From Salibacterium salarium (lineage in GTDB: Bacteria > Bacillota > Bacilli > Bacillales > Marinococcaceae), in NCBI RefSeq assembly GCF_030813635.1, contig NZ_JAUSUM010000003.1, forward strand, positions 1 through 64,000: a stretch of 64,000 nt of DNA, in the 5' to 3' direction. The translations under genes and the position numbers were made by a program. Positions within the stretch are counted from its first letter, which is position 1. Each line of letters starts with the position of its first letter. Below the pieces are notes generated by a model. It saw only the letters and a program-made list of their open reading frames with translations. It ran no database searches and was not told the origin of the DNA. Shown here one piece after another: positions 22,942 to 31,723 of this stretch.

Positions 22942-23784
22942 ATGGAAAACGATCATCAGATTTTCAGTAAAATCGGAGAAGATATTTTAGAAAATATCGA
23001 TAGTTTAGAAGAACGAATGCGTAATCTGCAACAATTAGACAGCCGATTTAGTTTTGCTCAAAACAATGATTATTTTCTCCATTTAACAAAAGAGTTGTTC
23101 GTTGAGATTGGGGAAGGTATTAGTAATGAACATCCTGAATCTGAGACCTTAAAAACACAAATAAAAGAATGGGGGAATAAGGTAGCACAATACTGTTTAC
23201 ACAATGATGTGAGCTTGTCCACAGCGTTACAGGTCATCCCTAAGTTCCGAGAAGTACTTATCACGACCATTGAAAAAAAATGTTTAGAATTTAATTTGTC
23301 ATTGCATGATTCATTTTATATATATAACACCTTTGAATCATTGCTTGATAATGCCGCTCATGTATTCAGTCATACGTTTTTGCATCATCACATCGAAGCT
23401 TTAGAACGTGCAAAACAAGAAATGCAGGAAATTTCGGTACCTGTCGTCCCTATTAAACAGGGAACAGCCGTCCTGCCGATTATTGGTGATATGGATGATG
23501 ATCGTTCTGAATTTCTCCAACAGCGTACATTAGAACGAGCAACCGAACTCGAATTATCTTATTTAATTATTGATTTATCTGGTATAAATACTATCAACAC
23601 ATGGTTTGCCCAGCATTTAATCCAACTAATTGATGCACTACAACTGCTTGGAATCGACACCAGCATTTCTGGCATGCGCCCTGAGCTTTCTCAAACGATT
23701 GTACAGCTCGGCATTACATTTAAACATGTATCTAAGTTCCTCACACTAGAACAAGCACTTGTGCAACATACTGTCTACTCATAA
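22942..23784 (+). CDS. RsbR-family stressosome paralogue
   Basis: 280-aa protein with an N-terminal globin-like sensory domain (about 1-155) and a C-terminal STAS domain (about 170-275). Aligned with the RsbR of this window, the second RsbT target threonine is kept (T220 in TINTWFAQH). The first is replaced by aspartate (D186, GDMDDDR against GTIDTER). B. subtilis has several such paralogues that enter the same stressosome. It stands alone, with a sigma-B promoter upstream and a terminator downstream. Confidence 0.9.
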   Translation: MENDHQIFSKIGEDILENIDSLEERMRNLQQLDSRFSFAQNNDYFLHLTKELFVEIGEGISNEHPESETLKTQIKEWGNKVAQYCLHNDVSLSTALQVIPKFREVLITTIEKKCLEFNLSLHDSFYIYNTFESLLDNAAHVFSHTFLHHHIEALERAKQEMQEISVPVVPIKQGTAVLPIIGDMDDDRSEFLQQRTLERATELELSYLIIDLSGINTINTWFAQHLIQLIDALQLLGIDTSISGMRPELSQTIVQLGITFKHVSKFLTLEQALVQHTVYS

Positions 23785-23791
23785 CACTATC

Positions 23792-23826
23792 AGAGTTCCC
23801 TGTCATAGACAGAGAACTCTTTTTTA
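23792..23826 (+). terminator. terminator of the rsbR paralogue
   Basis: AGAGTTC-cc-TGTC-atag-ACAG-a-GAACTCT followed by six T. Confidence 0.88.
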
Positions 23827-23918
23827 AAGTTCAAGTCTCCAAGGGGATATTGTGCCAAACGGTGGAATCGTTTATTATAGAGTAGTTAGACGTTCTATGA
23901 AAAAGAAAGGGTTATTAG

Positions 23919-25502
23919 ATGAGTAAGTTAAACGAAGAAATAACAGCTCGTAAGACATTTGCAATCATCTCCCACCCGGACGCTGGAAAAACGACCTTAA
24001 CCGAAAAGCTTCTCTACTTCGGCGGAGCTATCCGTGAAGCTGGTTCTGTGAAAGGGAAAAAAAACACAAAACAAGCAACCAGTGACTGGATGGAGATTGA
24101 AAAGCAACGTGGAATTTCCGTTACAAGCTCTGTCATGGAATTTCATTATAAAGACCACCATATAAATATTCTTGACACACCAGGACACGAAGACTTTAGT
24201 GAAGACACGTACCGAACGCTCACTGCAGCAGACTCTGCCACCATGTTAATTGATGCTGCCAAAGGGGTCGAAGCCCAAACGGAAAAACTATTTAAAGTCT
24301 GCAGCATGCGCGGTATTCCCATATTTACTTTTATCAATAAAATGGACCGAGAAGTAAGAGATCCTTTTGAATTAATGGAAGAAATGGAAAATGTCTTAGG
24401 TATCCGTTCTTACCCGATGAACTGGCCGATTGGTATGGGACAAAATTTCTACGGTATTTACGACCGCCATTCCAAAAAAGTAGAGCTTTTCAACGCTGAA
24501 AATCCGTCTCACGTCGAAGTGAAAGAGACAACCGGACCAGACGATCCTATTCTCGATGAATTCGTTGATTCGGCCTTTTTGGCTCAATTTCGTGAAGAAA
24601 TGGAATTGCTTGATGTAGCAGGGGATCCTTATGATGAATCAAAAATCATGGAAGGCGACTTAACTCCTGTATTTTTTGGTAGTGCTGTTTCTAATTTTGG
24701 CGTCCAAAACTTTCTCGAGCATTTTCTACATTTCGCTCCTTCTCCGGTTGGAAGAGATAGTGACCAAGGAATGATTGAACCAGTGCAGGATACATTTTCC
24801 GGCTTTATCTTTAAAGTTCAAGCAAACATGAATCCAAAACACAGAGACCGCATTGCTTTTTTACGAATCACATCTGGAAAGTATACACAAGGGATGCAAG
24901 TAAATCATGTCCGTTTGAATAAAACAATGAAACTCGCTCAACCTACCCAATTTCTTGCACAAGACCGCAGTATCGTACAAGAGGCTTATGCTGGAGATAT
25001 TATCGGGCTGTTTGATCCCGGAACTTTTCGAATTGGGGATTCTCTTGTTGAAAAGGGGTCGTTTCAATTTGCAGAAATGCCGCACTTCTCCCCGGAACAT
25101 TTTGCTGCCATTTCTGCAAAAGATGCCATGAAACACAAATCATTTGAAAAAGGGCTTCAACAACTTACAGAAGAAGGTGCGATTCAACTATTTGAAACGT
25201 ACAATAAGTATCCACAACAACAAATTGTAGGAGTTGTCGGTGAACTTCAATTTGAAGTACTTGAACATCGTTTAAAAAATGAATATAAGGCAGACATCAG
25301 ACTCGAACATCTCCCGTTTTCGATTGCCCGCTGGGTGAGCGGAGATGCCGACGAACTAGAACAATTTAAAAAACGGCAGCGAAACCTTGCTACCGATCGT
25401 GATGGCAAAATAGTTGCCTTATTTGAAAATGAGTTCCAGATGAATATGAGCAAGGATAAGTATCCAAACTTAGATTTCCATGAAAACTCTTATTTAAACT
25501 AA
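23919..25502 (+). CDS. prfC: peptide chain release factor 3
   Basis: 527-aa translational GTPase RF3, which recycles RF1 and RF2 from the ribosome. G1 SHPDAGKTTLTEK is near residue 18, G3 DTPGHEDFSEDTYR near 86 and G4 FINKMDRE near 138. RF3-type domains II and III follow (FGSAVSNFGVQNFLEHF, VVGELQFEVLEHRL). Length is typical. AGAAAGGG lies upstream of the ATG. Confidence 0.97.
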   Translation: MSKLNEEITARKTFAIISHPDAGKTTLTEKLLYFGGAIREAGSVKGKKNTKQATSDWMEIEKQRGISVTSSVMEFHYKDHHINILDTPGHEDFSEDTYRTLTAADSATMLIDAAKGVEAQTEKLFKVCSMRGIPIFTFINKMDREVRDPFELMEEMENVLGIRSYPMNWPIGMGQNFYGIYDRHSKKVELFNAENPSHVEVKETTGPDDPILDEFVDSAFLAQFREEMELLDVAGDPYDESKIMEGDLTPVFFGSAVSNFGVQNFLEHFLHFAPSPVGRDSDQGMIEPVQDTFSGFIFKVQANMNPKHRDRIAFLRITSGKYTQGMQVNHVRLNKTMKLAQPTQFLAQDRSIVQEAYAGDIIGLFDPGTFRIGDSLVEKGSFQFAEMPHFSPEHFAAISAKDAMKHKSFEKGLQQLTEEGAIQLFETYNKYPQQQIVGVVGELQFEVLEHRLKNEYKADIRLEHLPFSIARWVSGDADELEQFKKRQRNLATDRDGKIVALFENEFQMNMSKDKYPNLDFHENSYLN

Positions 25503-25518
25503 ATCATCAACTGGTACT

Positions 25519-25564
25519 GCACCCCAAAAGTTAGAGTAAAAAACTAACTTTTGGGGTGCTTTTC
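25519..25564. terminator. bidirectional terminator, prfC/purine permease
   Basis: GCACCCCAAAAGTTAG-N9-CTAACTTTTGGGGTGC, a perfect 16-bp stem between convergent genes, with a T-run on the plus strand. Confidence 0.92.
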
Positions 25565-25571
25565 ATTTATT

Positions 25572-26834
25572 TTAAAGTCCCATTAGTAAAATATAGTTCA
25601 TCAAAAATAGTCCTGAAATAATATACATAATCGGAGATACGGCTTTTGGCTGACCAAGTGCTAGTTTTAATAACGGGTAGGCAATGAATCCAAACGCAAT
25701 ACCATCCGCTATCGAATACGTTAATGGAATTAATCCAATGATTAAATAAGCAGGAAACCATTCTGACATATCCTCAAATGTTATGTGCCTTATTTCTTGT
25801 ACCATCAATCCTCCAACAATAATTAATACCGGTGCAATCGCTCCCTCAGGAATGGCAGTGAAAAGCGGAGCGAATAGCAAAGAAACCAAGAATAAGACAC
25901 CTACAACTACAGCCGTCAAACCAGTCCGTCCACCTTCCGCAATACCAGACGCACTTTCAACAGTTGGTATCGTTGGAGATGTTCCGAGGAATCCACATGA
26001 TATCGTAGAAACTGCCGAAGCTTGATATGATTTTGAAAACTTCGCACGATCCGGCAGCATTCCATGTAAAAGCCCCATACTTTCAAACATAATAATAATG
26101 GTTAACGAAAATACAGAAACCCAGAACGAAAGCTGAAGCCAATTGCTGAAATCTGCCATACCTACCATCGAACTATATCCATAAAATGTAATTTTATCGC
26201 CTGCCATTTCTCCTTGAACACCGATTAGCAATCCGATGACAGCGGTAATACCCATACCAATCAGAAAACTTCCCTTTATTTTTCTAACAAACAACGAAAG
26301 GGTTAACAGTAACCCAAAGATTGTCAGCAATACGTCAGGCGAAGCTAATTTTCCAAGCGTAACAAATGTTTCATCATCTGCCACAATTAACCCACCCTTC
26401 TGTAATCCAATAAAAGAAAGAAAAATACCAACACCTACGGTAATACCGTGTTTTAATGATTCGGGAACCGCACTAGACATTTTCCCGGCGACCGGAGTCA
26501 CAGTTGAAATGAAAAATATAGCTCCTGCAATGAGTACAGCTGCCAGCCCTTGCTGCCAAGATAAACCAAAGCCTTGTACAATGGTATACGTAAAAAATGC
26601 ATTGATACCCATTCCAGGAGTGAGTACGATCGGAGCATTTCCCCATAATCCAATCAAAAAACAGCCAACTGCGGTGGCAAGAATTGTTGCTAAAAGGGCA
26701 TACGAGTAGGGCATTCCCGTATCTGCCAAAATAGCTGGATTAACGACAAGAATATAAGCAATGGTAAAAAAAGAAGTCACACCAGCTGTGAGTTCTTGCT
26801 TTAATGACGTGCCATGCTGTTCTATTCGAAACAT
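25572..26834 (-). CDS. pbuG: NCS2-family hypoxanthine/guanine permease
   Basis: 420-aa polytopic transporter of the AzgA-like NCS2 branch. It has GVTSFFTIAYILVVNP near the N-terminus, TPGMGINAFF near residue 78, GFLGTSPTIPTVESASG in the second half and about 12 hydrophobic segments. It is probably specific for hypoxanthine and guanine, because its leader contains a guanine-type riboswitch. The ATG at 26834 follows AAGGA; the longer frame would run through the leader. The symbol is by analogy with B. subtilis PbuG; PbuO is an alternative. Confidence 0.9.
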   Translation of the reverse strand: MFRIEQHGTSLKQELTAGVTSFFTIAYILVVNPAILADTGMPYSYALLATILATAVGCFLIGLWGNAPIVLTPGMGINAFFTYTIVQGFGLSWQQGLAAVLIAGAIFFISTVTPVAGKMSSAVPESLKHGITVGVGIFLSFIGLQKGGLIVADDETFVTLGKLASPDVLLTIFGLLLTLSLFVRKIKGSFLIGMGITAVIGLLIGVQGEMAGDKITFYGYSSMVGMADFSNWLQLSFWVSVFSLTIIIMFESMGLLHGMLPDRAKFSKSYQASAVSTISCGFLGTSPTIPTVESASGIAEGGRTGLTAVVVGVLFLVSLLFAPLFTAIPEGAIAPVLIIVGGLMVQEIRHITFEDMSEWFPAYLIIGLIPLTYSIADGIAFGFIAYPLLKLALGQPKAVSPIMYIISGLFLMNYILLMGL

Positions 26835-26957
26835 AATCATCCTTCTTTCTAACCAATATCTTTTCTTAAGACACGACTCTTTTCGGTAAATGCAAATGGC
26901 GGCTATCAAAATTGAAAACCATTCGCCATACCCATCTACGCTAGAGCCTTTGAACAT

Positions 26958-26998
26958 AAAAAAGCTACGAATCTCTTAGGATGTAAGAGACTCGTAGC
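26958..26998 (-). terminator. riboswitch-controlled terminator of the purine permease
   Basis: The minus strand reads GCTACGAGTCTCTTA-catcc-TAAGAGATTCGTAGC followed by six T. Its 5' arm contains the 3' strand of the aptamer P1 helix, so ligand binding and terminator formation are coupled in the way of known purine riboswitches. Confidence 0.88.
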
Positions 26999-27054
26999 CG
27001 GGAAATTATCGGACCCTGTAGAAACCCCGAACCCATTCGTTCAGGTTATACGAG
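26991..27054 (-). promoter_or_regulatory. purine (guanine-type) riboswitch aptamer
   Basis: The minus strand starts CTCGTATAA, contains the joining element GTTTCTAC and ends GGCTACGAG. P1 pairs CTCGTA with TACGAG. P2 pairs CCTGAAC with GTTCGGG, and P3 is a short GGG/CCC stem. The specificity base before UAC is C, which indicates guanine or hypoxanthine rather than adenine. Confidence 0.93.
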
Positions 27055-27082
27055 CAAATTATTAATATTTATACCAAAAGAT

Positions 27083-27111
27083 ATTATAAGCAAAGCCCAG
27101 CAATACGTCAA
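27083..27111 (-). promoter_or_regulatory. sigma-A promoter of the purine permease gene
   Basis: The minus strand has TTGACG, a 17-nt spacer and TATAAT, starting transcription about 20 nt before the aptamer. Confidence 0.85.
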
Positions 27112-27377
27112 TACACAAAAATATCCTACCTGCGAAAGTTTATTTCATGTTATCCTTAAATAGATTGAAAATAAGCGAAATGATTATTGGGAAAAATACC
27201 CAAGAACCGTCCTTTTTTTCGTTGCAAAATGGCCTGTACTATAGGTGGACGCTTTTCGCTCCGACTGAGGATTAAAAGTTGGGTACTTTTGCTAAAAATG
27301 TCAAACATGTATACTTTCTTACGGCTTACAACAAACTAATTCTCCTTCATGGCAGGAAACAAAAGGAGTTTTTGAAT
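27112..27377. other. intergenic region upstream of the nitrilase gene
   Basis: No supported gene. GGACGCTTTTCGC at 27247-27259 resembles part of the dispersed repeat at 31815-31829. A short inverted repeat TTGGGaaaaataCCCAA lies at 27187-27204. The promoter of the nitrilase gene was not identified with confidence. Confidence 0.4.
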
Positions 27378-28172
27378 ATGAATATAGCAATGTATCAAAT
27401 GAATATTATCCCGGGAAAACCCGAAGAAAACCGCAAAAAAGTAACCACATGGGTAAAAAAAACCGTTGCTTCTTACAATCCCGATGCAGTTATGCTGCCA
27501 GAGATGTGGACAACTGCCTATACTCTATCATCTCTACCGTTACTAGCAGATGACGAATCATCAGATCATACTCTCGCATTCTTACAAGAACTCGCGGTCA
27601 CTTATAACCTTACTGTTTTCGGCGGATCACATGCTGTAAAAACGAAGGACGGAATCGTTAACCGAGCGTCGATTATTGCAAATGATGGAGCAGTTCTATC
27701 ACTATATGATAAAATTCATCTCGTGCCGATGCTCGCGGAACCGGATTACCTTATTTCTGGAAAAGAAATGCCCTATGCGGCGGAATACGGTGAACTGAAA
27801 GCTGTGGTAGGCATATGCTATGATTTGAGATTCCCTGAGTTATTCCGACCTCTCGCTGCTGAAGGAGCAAATGTGCTCATTATTCCTGCTGAATGGCCGG
27901 ATGCAAGGGCGAACCATTGGCGAAGTCTATTACAAGCAAGAGCGATTGAGAATCAAATATATGTCGTTGCCTGCAACCGCATCGGTTCGTATAATGGAAC
28001 AACATTTGCAGGTCGATCTATGGTAGTAGACCCTAATGGAAACATTATAACTGAAGGCTCCACAGAACAAGAAGAAACAATTATTGCCGATATCGACATC
28101 GCTCAAACCGATTTCATACGAAAAAACATTCCTGTTTTTACAAGCAGAGATACGACAAAATACCGATTTTAA
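27378..28172 (+). CDS. nitrilase-superfamily C-N hydrolase (omega-amidase-like)
   Basis: 264-aa member of the nitrilase superfamily. The catalytic triad is visible as Glu in LPEMWTTAY (about residue 43), Lys in YDKIHLVPM (about 115) and Cys in VGICYDLRFPELFR (about 149). RWRSLLQARAIENQ-type and FAGRSMVVDP-type motifs follow (here HWRSLLQARAIEN and FAGRSMVVDP). It probably hydrolyses a small amide such as an alpha-keto acid amide, comparable with YkrU/MtnU. The ATG at 27378 follows AAAGGAG. It is 15 nt from the HAD gene and probably cotranscribed with it. Confidence 0.9.
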   Translation: MNIAMYQMNIIPGKPEENRKKVTTWVKKTVASYNPDAVMLPEMWTTAYTLSSLPLLADDESSDHTLAFLQELAVTYNLTVFGGSHAVKTKDGIVNRASIIANDGAVLSLYDKIHLVPMLAEPDYLISGKEMPYAAEYGELKAVVGICYDLRFPELFRPLAAEGANVLIIPAEWPDARANHWRSLLQARAIENQIYVVACNRIGSYNGTTFAGRSMVVDPNGNIITEGSTEQEETIIADIDIAQTDFIRKNIPVFTSRDTTKYRF

Positions 28173-28187
28173 CCAGAGGTGACAAAC

Positions 28188-29066
28188 ATGAATACAGTAG
28201 CTATAGATATGGACGGAACACTCCTTCACACCGATGGATATGTTTCTAAAAAAAACGCAGACGCGTTAAGACGCCTTCAAAACGAAGGGCATAACGTTGT
28301 TATTGCGACAGGACGAGGCGTAAATGACGTAGAACGATTGCTAAAAAACGCAGACCTTACGCCCGACGGAATTGTTGCGTTAAATGGCAGCATTGTTTCT
28401 TGGCAGGGTGAACGTATACGAGAGAAGTATATGGATAGCAATGATGCTGTACAGCTTGCAACATGGCTCGATAATAATGAATACTACTACCATATTAATA
28501 CAGGTGATGGAGTGTACAGTCCTCCACGTTCACGCGAGTTTTTTATGAATGATTTGGAGATATATACACAAGATAAAGAAAAAGGGGAAGAAATGAAAGA
28601 AGCCATTCGCCGCCGGGCTGATGGACACCGACGTCAAGCTCAAATGAAAGAGCTGACATCACCTTCCCTTATTACAGAGAATAATATTACTGTATACAAA
28701 TTTCTTATAATTTCTATGCTTGAACCTAAGCTCAAAAGTTGTGTCAAATACTGGGGAGACTATAACAATATACTTGTGACCTCTTCCGGACGGGATAACC
28801 TTGAAATCATGCATCCAGAAACTCAAAAAGGAAAAGGGCTTCTTCATTTATTAAACCACGCTGAACTTGACGTGGAATCTACTTTTGCTATCGGGGACAA
28901 CTTTAATGATCTTCCATTATTTAATGTTGCTGCAACAAGTATTGCAATGGGGAATGCCGAGGAGGACGTTAAACGCCTTTCTACACGTGAAACCCTGTCT
29001 CACGATGATGATGGTGTTGCATACGCCATTGATTCCTTTATATTAGATCCCTCTTATTCTAAATAA
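28188..29066 (+). CDS. HAD-superfamily Cof-type phosphatase
   Basis: 292-aa IIB HAD phosphatase. Motif I is VAIDMDGTLLHTDG at the N-terminus, motif II ATGRG near residue 40 and motif IV AIGDNFNDLPLFNVA near 235-250. KGLL..HL precedes the last motif as usual. Cof-type enzymes dephosphorylate sugar phosphates or cofactors; the substrate cannot be read from sequence. The ATG at 28188 follows GAGGTGA. Confidence 0.92.
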   Translation: MNTVAIDMDGTLLHTDGYVSKKNADALRRLQNEGHNVVIATGRGVNDVERLLKNADLTPDGIVALNGSIVSWQGERIREKYMDSNDAVQLATWLDNNEYYYHINTGDGVYSPPRSREFFMNDLEIYTQDKEKGEEMKEAIRRRADGHRRQAQMKELTSPSLITENNITVYKFLIISMLEPKLKSCVKYWGDYNNILVTSSGRDNLEIMHPETQKGKGLLHLLNHAELDVESTFAIGDNFNDLPLFNVAATSIAMGNAEEDVKRLSTRETLSHDDDGVAYAIDSFILDPSYSK

Positions 29067-29164
29067 TTTATCGTGCCAAAGATGCTTGTATTGCTTCAAA
29101 AGAGCGATATTGGTATAATTTTATTGTTTCTTTGTACAATTATTACAATGTAAAGACACCGTTT

Positions 29165-29198
29165 AACCTGACTGGAACGGAAACCAGCCAGGTTTTTT
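29165..29198 (+). terminator. terminator between HAD gene and NhaC gene
   Basis: AACCTG-a-CTGG-aacggaaa-CCAG-c-CAGGTT followed by six T, about 30 nt before the antiporter start. It may be the end of the HAD transcript or an attenuator in the antiporter leader. Confidence 0.8.
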
Positions 29199-29229
29199 CT
29201 GTAGAAATATTGAAAGGAGAAAAAAGAAT

Positions 29230-30783
29230 ATGGAAGAAACAACGATATTATCTTTGCTCCCACCGGCTCTTGCTTTACTTATGATTATCGTCACTCGTAA
29301 AGTACTCCCTTCCCTTGGAGTTGGAATTATTGTCGGAGCTTTGATATTAAACGATTGGGCGTTTATTCCCTCCTCTACTCTTATTTGGGAAACATTTTCC
29401 GGTATATTTGTATCAGAGGGAGCTATCAATGACTGGGAACTTTTTATTATTTTGTTTTTATTGATATTGGGGATTATGGCTTCTCTAATCAGTTTTTCAG
29501 GAGGGAGTAGAGCATTTGGTGATTGGGCCTTGCAGCGGGTGAAAACACGAGTTGGTTCTCAACTCATTACCCTCATCTTTGGTATTCTCGTTTTTATTGA
29601 TGATTATTTCAATAGTTTGACGGTGGGTCAAGTCAGCCGCCCCCTTACCGATAGACATAACGTCTCCAGGGCCAAACTTGCATATATTGTGGATTCGGCT
29701 GCGGCACCTATTTGTGTGCTTGCCCCTTTATCAAGTTGGGGCGCTTATATTATTACTATCATTGATGATATATTAAGTGACTACAGTGGGATTGCATACA
29801 GTGGATTACAAGCATTTATATACATGCTCCCTATGAACTTCTATGCACTGGCTGCTATTCTCTTTGTGTTTCTTGTGATTGTGTGGAAACTTGATATTGG
29901 ATCTATGAGAAAACATGAGGAAAGAGCGATCGTTCATCAGCAGCTTTTAGATCCGACTCGAAAAAATGTTCCAGGGGATCACAGTCAAGATTTAGACACT
30001 CATCATGGTTCTGTTTCAGATTTGGTTATCCCCATTGTTGCTCTTATAATAAGTACTATTAGTTTTATGATCTTTACAGGGGCAAGAGCTGCTGATAATG
30101 CCACATTGCTTACTATTTTTGCCGAGACAGATGTCGCTCGTTCCCTTGTTTATGGCGGACTTATCGGACTGGGGGCTTCGGTTTTATTAACTCTTTCTAA
30201 ACGTCCGTCTCCTTTTCAAATGTTGCGAGCAACATGGAATGGCATTAAATCCATGTTACCAGCTATTTATATTTTAATTTTAGCATGGATTATTGTCACG
30301 ATTATCGATCAATTGCGCACAGGGGAATACTTAGCATTCTTGATAGATAATGGTTCTTTTCCGACTGTATTTTTACCTGCCCTGCTATTTGTAATGGCTG
30401 GACTTATCGCATTTTCTACCGGCACATCATGGGGAACCTTTACAATCTTACTTCCTATTGCTGGTGAAATTGCGTCTGTCTTAGATTTGTCCATGATTTT
30501 GCCTTTTTTAGCAGCGGTTTTAGCTGGCTCTATATTAGGGGATCATTGTTCTCCTATTTCAGATACGACCATCCTATCTTCAACAGGAGCAGGCAGCCAC
30601 CATATCGATCACGTAGTCACACAGCTTCCCTATGCTATTCTAACAGCAATTGGAGCATTCATTGGATTTCTTGTACTCGGAATGACCGGAAGTACCTTAG
30701 CTGGGCTTCTAGTAACCTTATTTATCATTGTTGGTATTGCTTTCTCCTTGAAAAGCGTTATAACCCCATTACCTGAAAACTAA
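29230..30783 (+). CDS. NhaC-family Na+/H+ antiporter
   Basis: 517-aa polytopic membrane protein of the NhaC/YuiF type. The conserved membrane motif IFIDDYFNSLTVGQVSRPLTD lies near residues 118-138 and AFSTGTSWGTFTILLPIAG near 395-415, followed by GSILGDHCSPISDTTILSSTGA. About 12 hydrophobic segments flank a cytoplasmic histidine-rich loop near 230-258. Such antiporters exchange Na+ for protons or organic acids, in keeping with a saline or alkaline habitat. GAAAGGAG lies upstream of the ATG. Confidence 0.88.
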   Translation: MEETTILSLLPPALALLMIIVTRKVLPSLGVGIIVGALILNDWAFIPSSTLIWETFSGIFVSEGAINDWELFIILFLLILGIMASLISFSGGSRAFGDWALQRVKTRVGSQLITLIFGILVFIDDYFNSLTVGQVSRPLTDRHNVSRAKLAYIVDSAAAPICVLAPLSSWGAYIITIIDDILSDYSGIAYSGLQAFIYMLPMNFYALAAILFVFLVIVWKLDIGSMRKHEERAIVHQQLLDPTRKNVPGDHSQDLDTHHGSVSDLVIPIVALIISTISFMIFTGARAADNATLLTIFAETDVARSLVYGGLIGLGASVLLTLSKRPSPFQMLRATWNGIKSMLPAIYILILAWIIVTIIDQLRTGEYLAFLIDNGSFPTVFLPALLFVMAGLIAFSTGTSWGTFTILLPIAGEIASVLDLSMILPFLAAVLAGSILGDHCSPISDTTILSSTGAGSHHIDHVVTQLPYAILTAIGAFIGFLVLGMTGSTLAGLLVTLFIIVGIAFSLKSVITPLPEN

Positions 30784-30795
30784 TTCCCGTTTTAT

Positions 30796-30855
30796 AGAAG
30801 CTGTCCCGTGTCATAGTGACTTCTCACCATGACAAAGAGACAGCTTCTTTTTTTA
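30796..30855 (+). terminator. terminator of the NhaC gene
   Basis: AGAAGCTGTC ... GACAGCTTCT, with an inner GTCAT/ATGAC stem, followed by seven T. Confidence 0.9.
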
Positions 30856-30991
30856 ACACAAACACATCCCTTCGTCCATTTTCTCGAACACAACGGTATG
30901 GAAATATCCGATATTGTTTAAAAACGGTCAAGAAAGGAAAAATGATAAGTAAGATGTAATAAGGGTTTTTAATGCATAGGAGGCGATCGGT

Positions 30992-31243
30992 GTGGAAATT
31001 TTATTTGTTGTCATTGTCGTTATTATCGTTGCTGTTTATTTTTCTCCCTTCTTTTTGGAAAGTGTGCAAGCATCCTTTCCATACTACAATTCATTGATGA
31101 GAGTGCGATATACCATAATATTTGGTGGTATCGGGTTGTTGTACGGGATAGCGGGAAATCAAATGGACATCAAAGATTTCTTTCTCGGAATGATAGCCGG
31201 AAGCTTTATCGATTTTCAACTTCGTCCGAACCGTCATCAATAA
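30992..31243 (+). CDS. small membrane protein of unknown function
   Basis: 83-aa protein with a GTG start behind AGGAGG (8-nt spacing). A first hydrophobic helix spans about 3-22 and a second about 42-57, with a third weaker one about 65-75. The tail is basic (LRPNRHQ). No family was recognised. It stands alone between the NhaC terminator and a long non-coding stretch. Confidence 0.7.
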   Translation: MEILFVVIVVIIVAVYFSPFFLESVQASFPYYNSLMRVRYTIIFGGIGLLYGIAGNQMDIKDFFLGMIAGSFIDFQLRPNRHQ

Positions 31244-31500
31244 AGGAACTCACCCGTTCATAAAATAAGAAATCTTATTTATGACAATGGGGAGCTGCAT
31301 GCCGGACAGTAGGGGTGGTCAACATCCGCCATTACAGAGAATCCGAACTTCGCTCAATTGTTTATGAGACAGTTGAAGTCCTATTCCCGCAAGAATTCCA
31401 GACGAATGAACGATGGAATTGTGGAATGTATATGCTGCGTTGATTTTTAGATAGCACAAAGAAGGATTCACACGCACTTATTATTTGCTTGTGGCAGGTT
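31244..31500. other. non-coding stretch before the 21-nt repeat
   Basis: No reading frame with a ribosome site. It contains a hairpin (AAATAAGA...TCTTATTT at about 31263-31280) and one stray GGACAGTA (31303), the same core as the array that follows. Confidence 0.4.
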
Positions 31501-31674
31501 GGACAGTAATAAGCTTTGTTTAGACAGTAAATCTGCGAATTCGGCTAGTAAATCGTCTGGTTCGGACAGTAAATTTGAATTTCGCTAGTAAACTTGCTCA
31601 TTCGGACAGTAATCACTCAAACTTGGCTAGTAAATTATCGAATGGGGACAGTAAATGTTAGATGTGGACCATAA
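31501..31674. repeat. array of nine 8-nt cores with about 21-nt period
   Basis: Cores begin at 31502, 31523, 31544, 31565, 31584, 31605, 31626, 31647 and 31667. From the second unit GACAGTAA and GCTAGTAA alternate strictly, and the last unit is GACCATAA. Intervals are 19-21 nt, close to two helical turns. The 11-13 nt between cores are not conserved except for a frequent TTCG/TTGG just before the core. This is neither a CRISPR (core too short, spacers too short) nor a coding repeat. A protein-binding array or a replicating repeat family are both possible. Confidence 0.8.
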
Positions 31675-31723
31675 ATCCTTGCTGACTCCCTCATTTTAAT
31701 AAAGAACGATAGCCAATCATTAC

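Noticed and set aside
27112-27377. SAM or other riboswitch upstream of the nitrilase gene
   Set aside because: Only a short inverted repeat was visible; none of the conserved riboswitch cores known to me could be fitted.
31501-31674. CRISPR array interpretation of the regular repeat
   Set aside because: Cores are only 8 nt and alternate between two forms, the intervals between them are 11-13 nt, and no cas gene is in the window.
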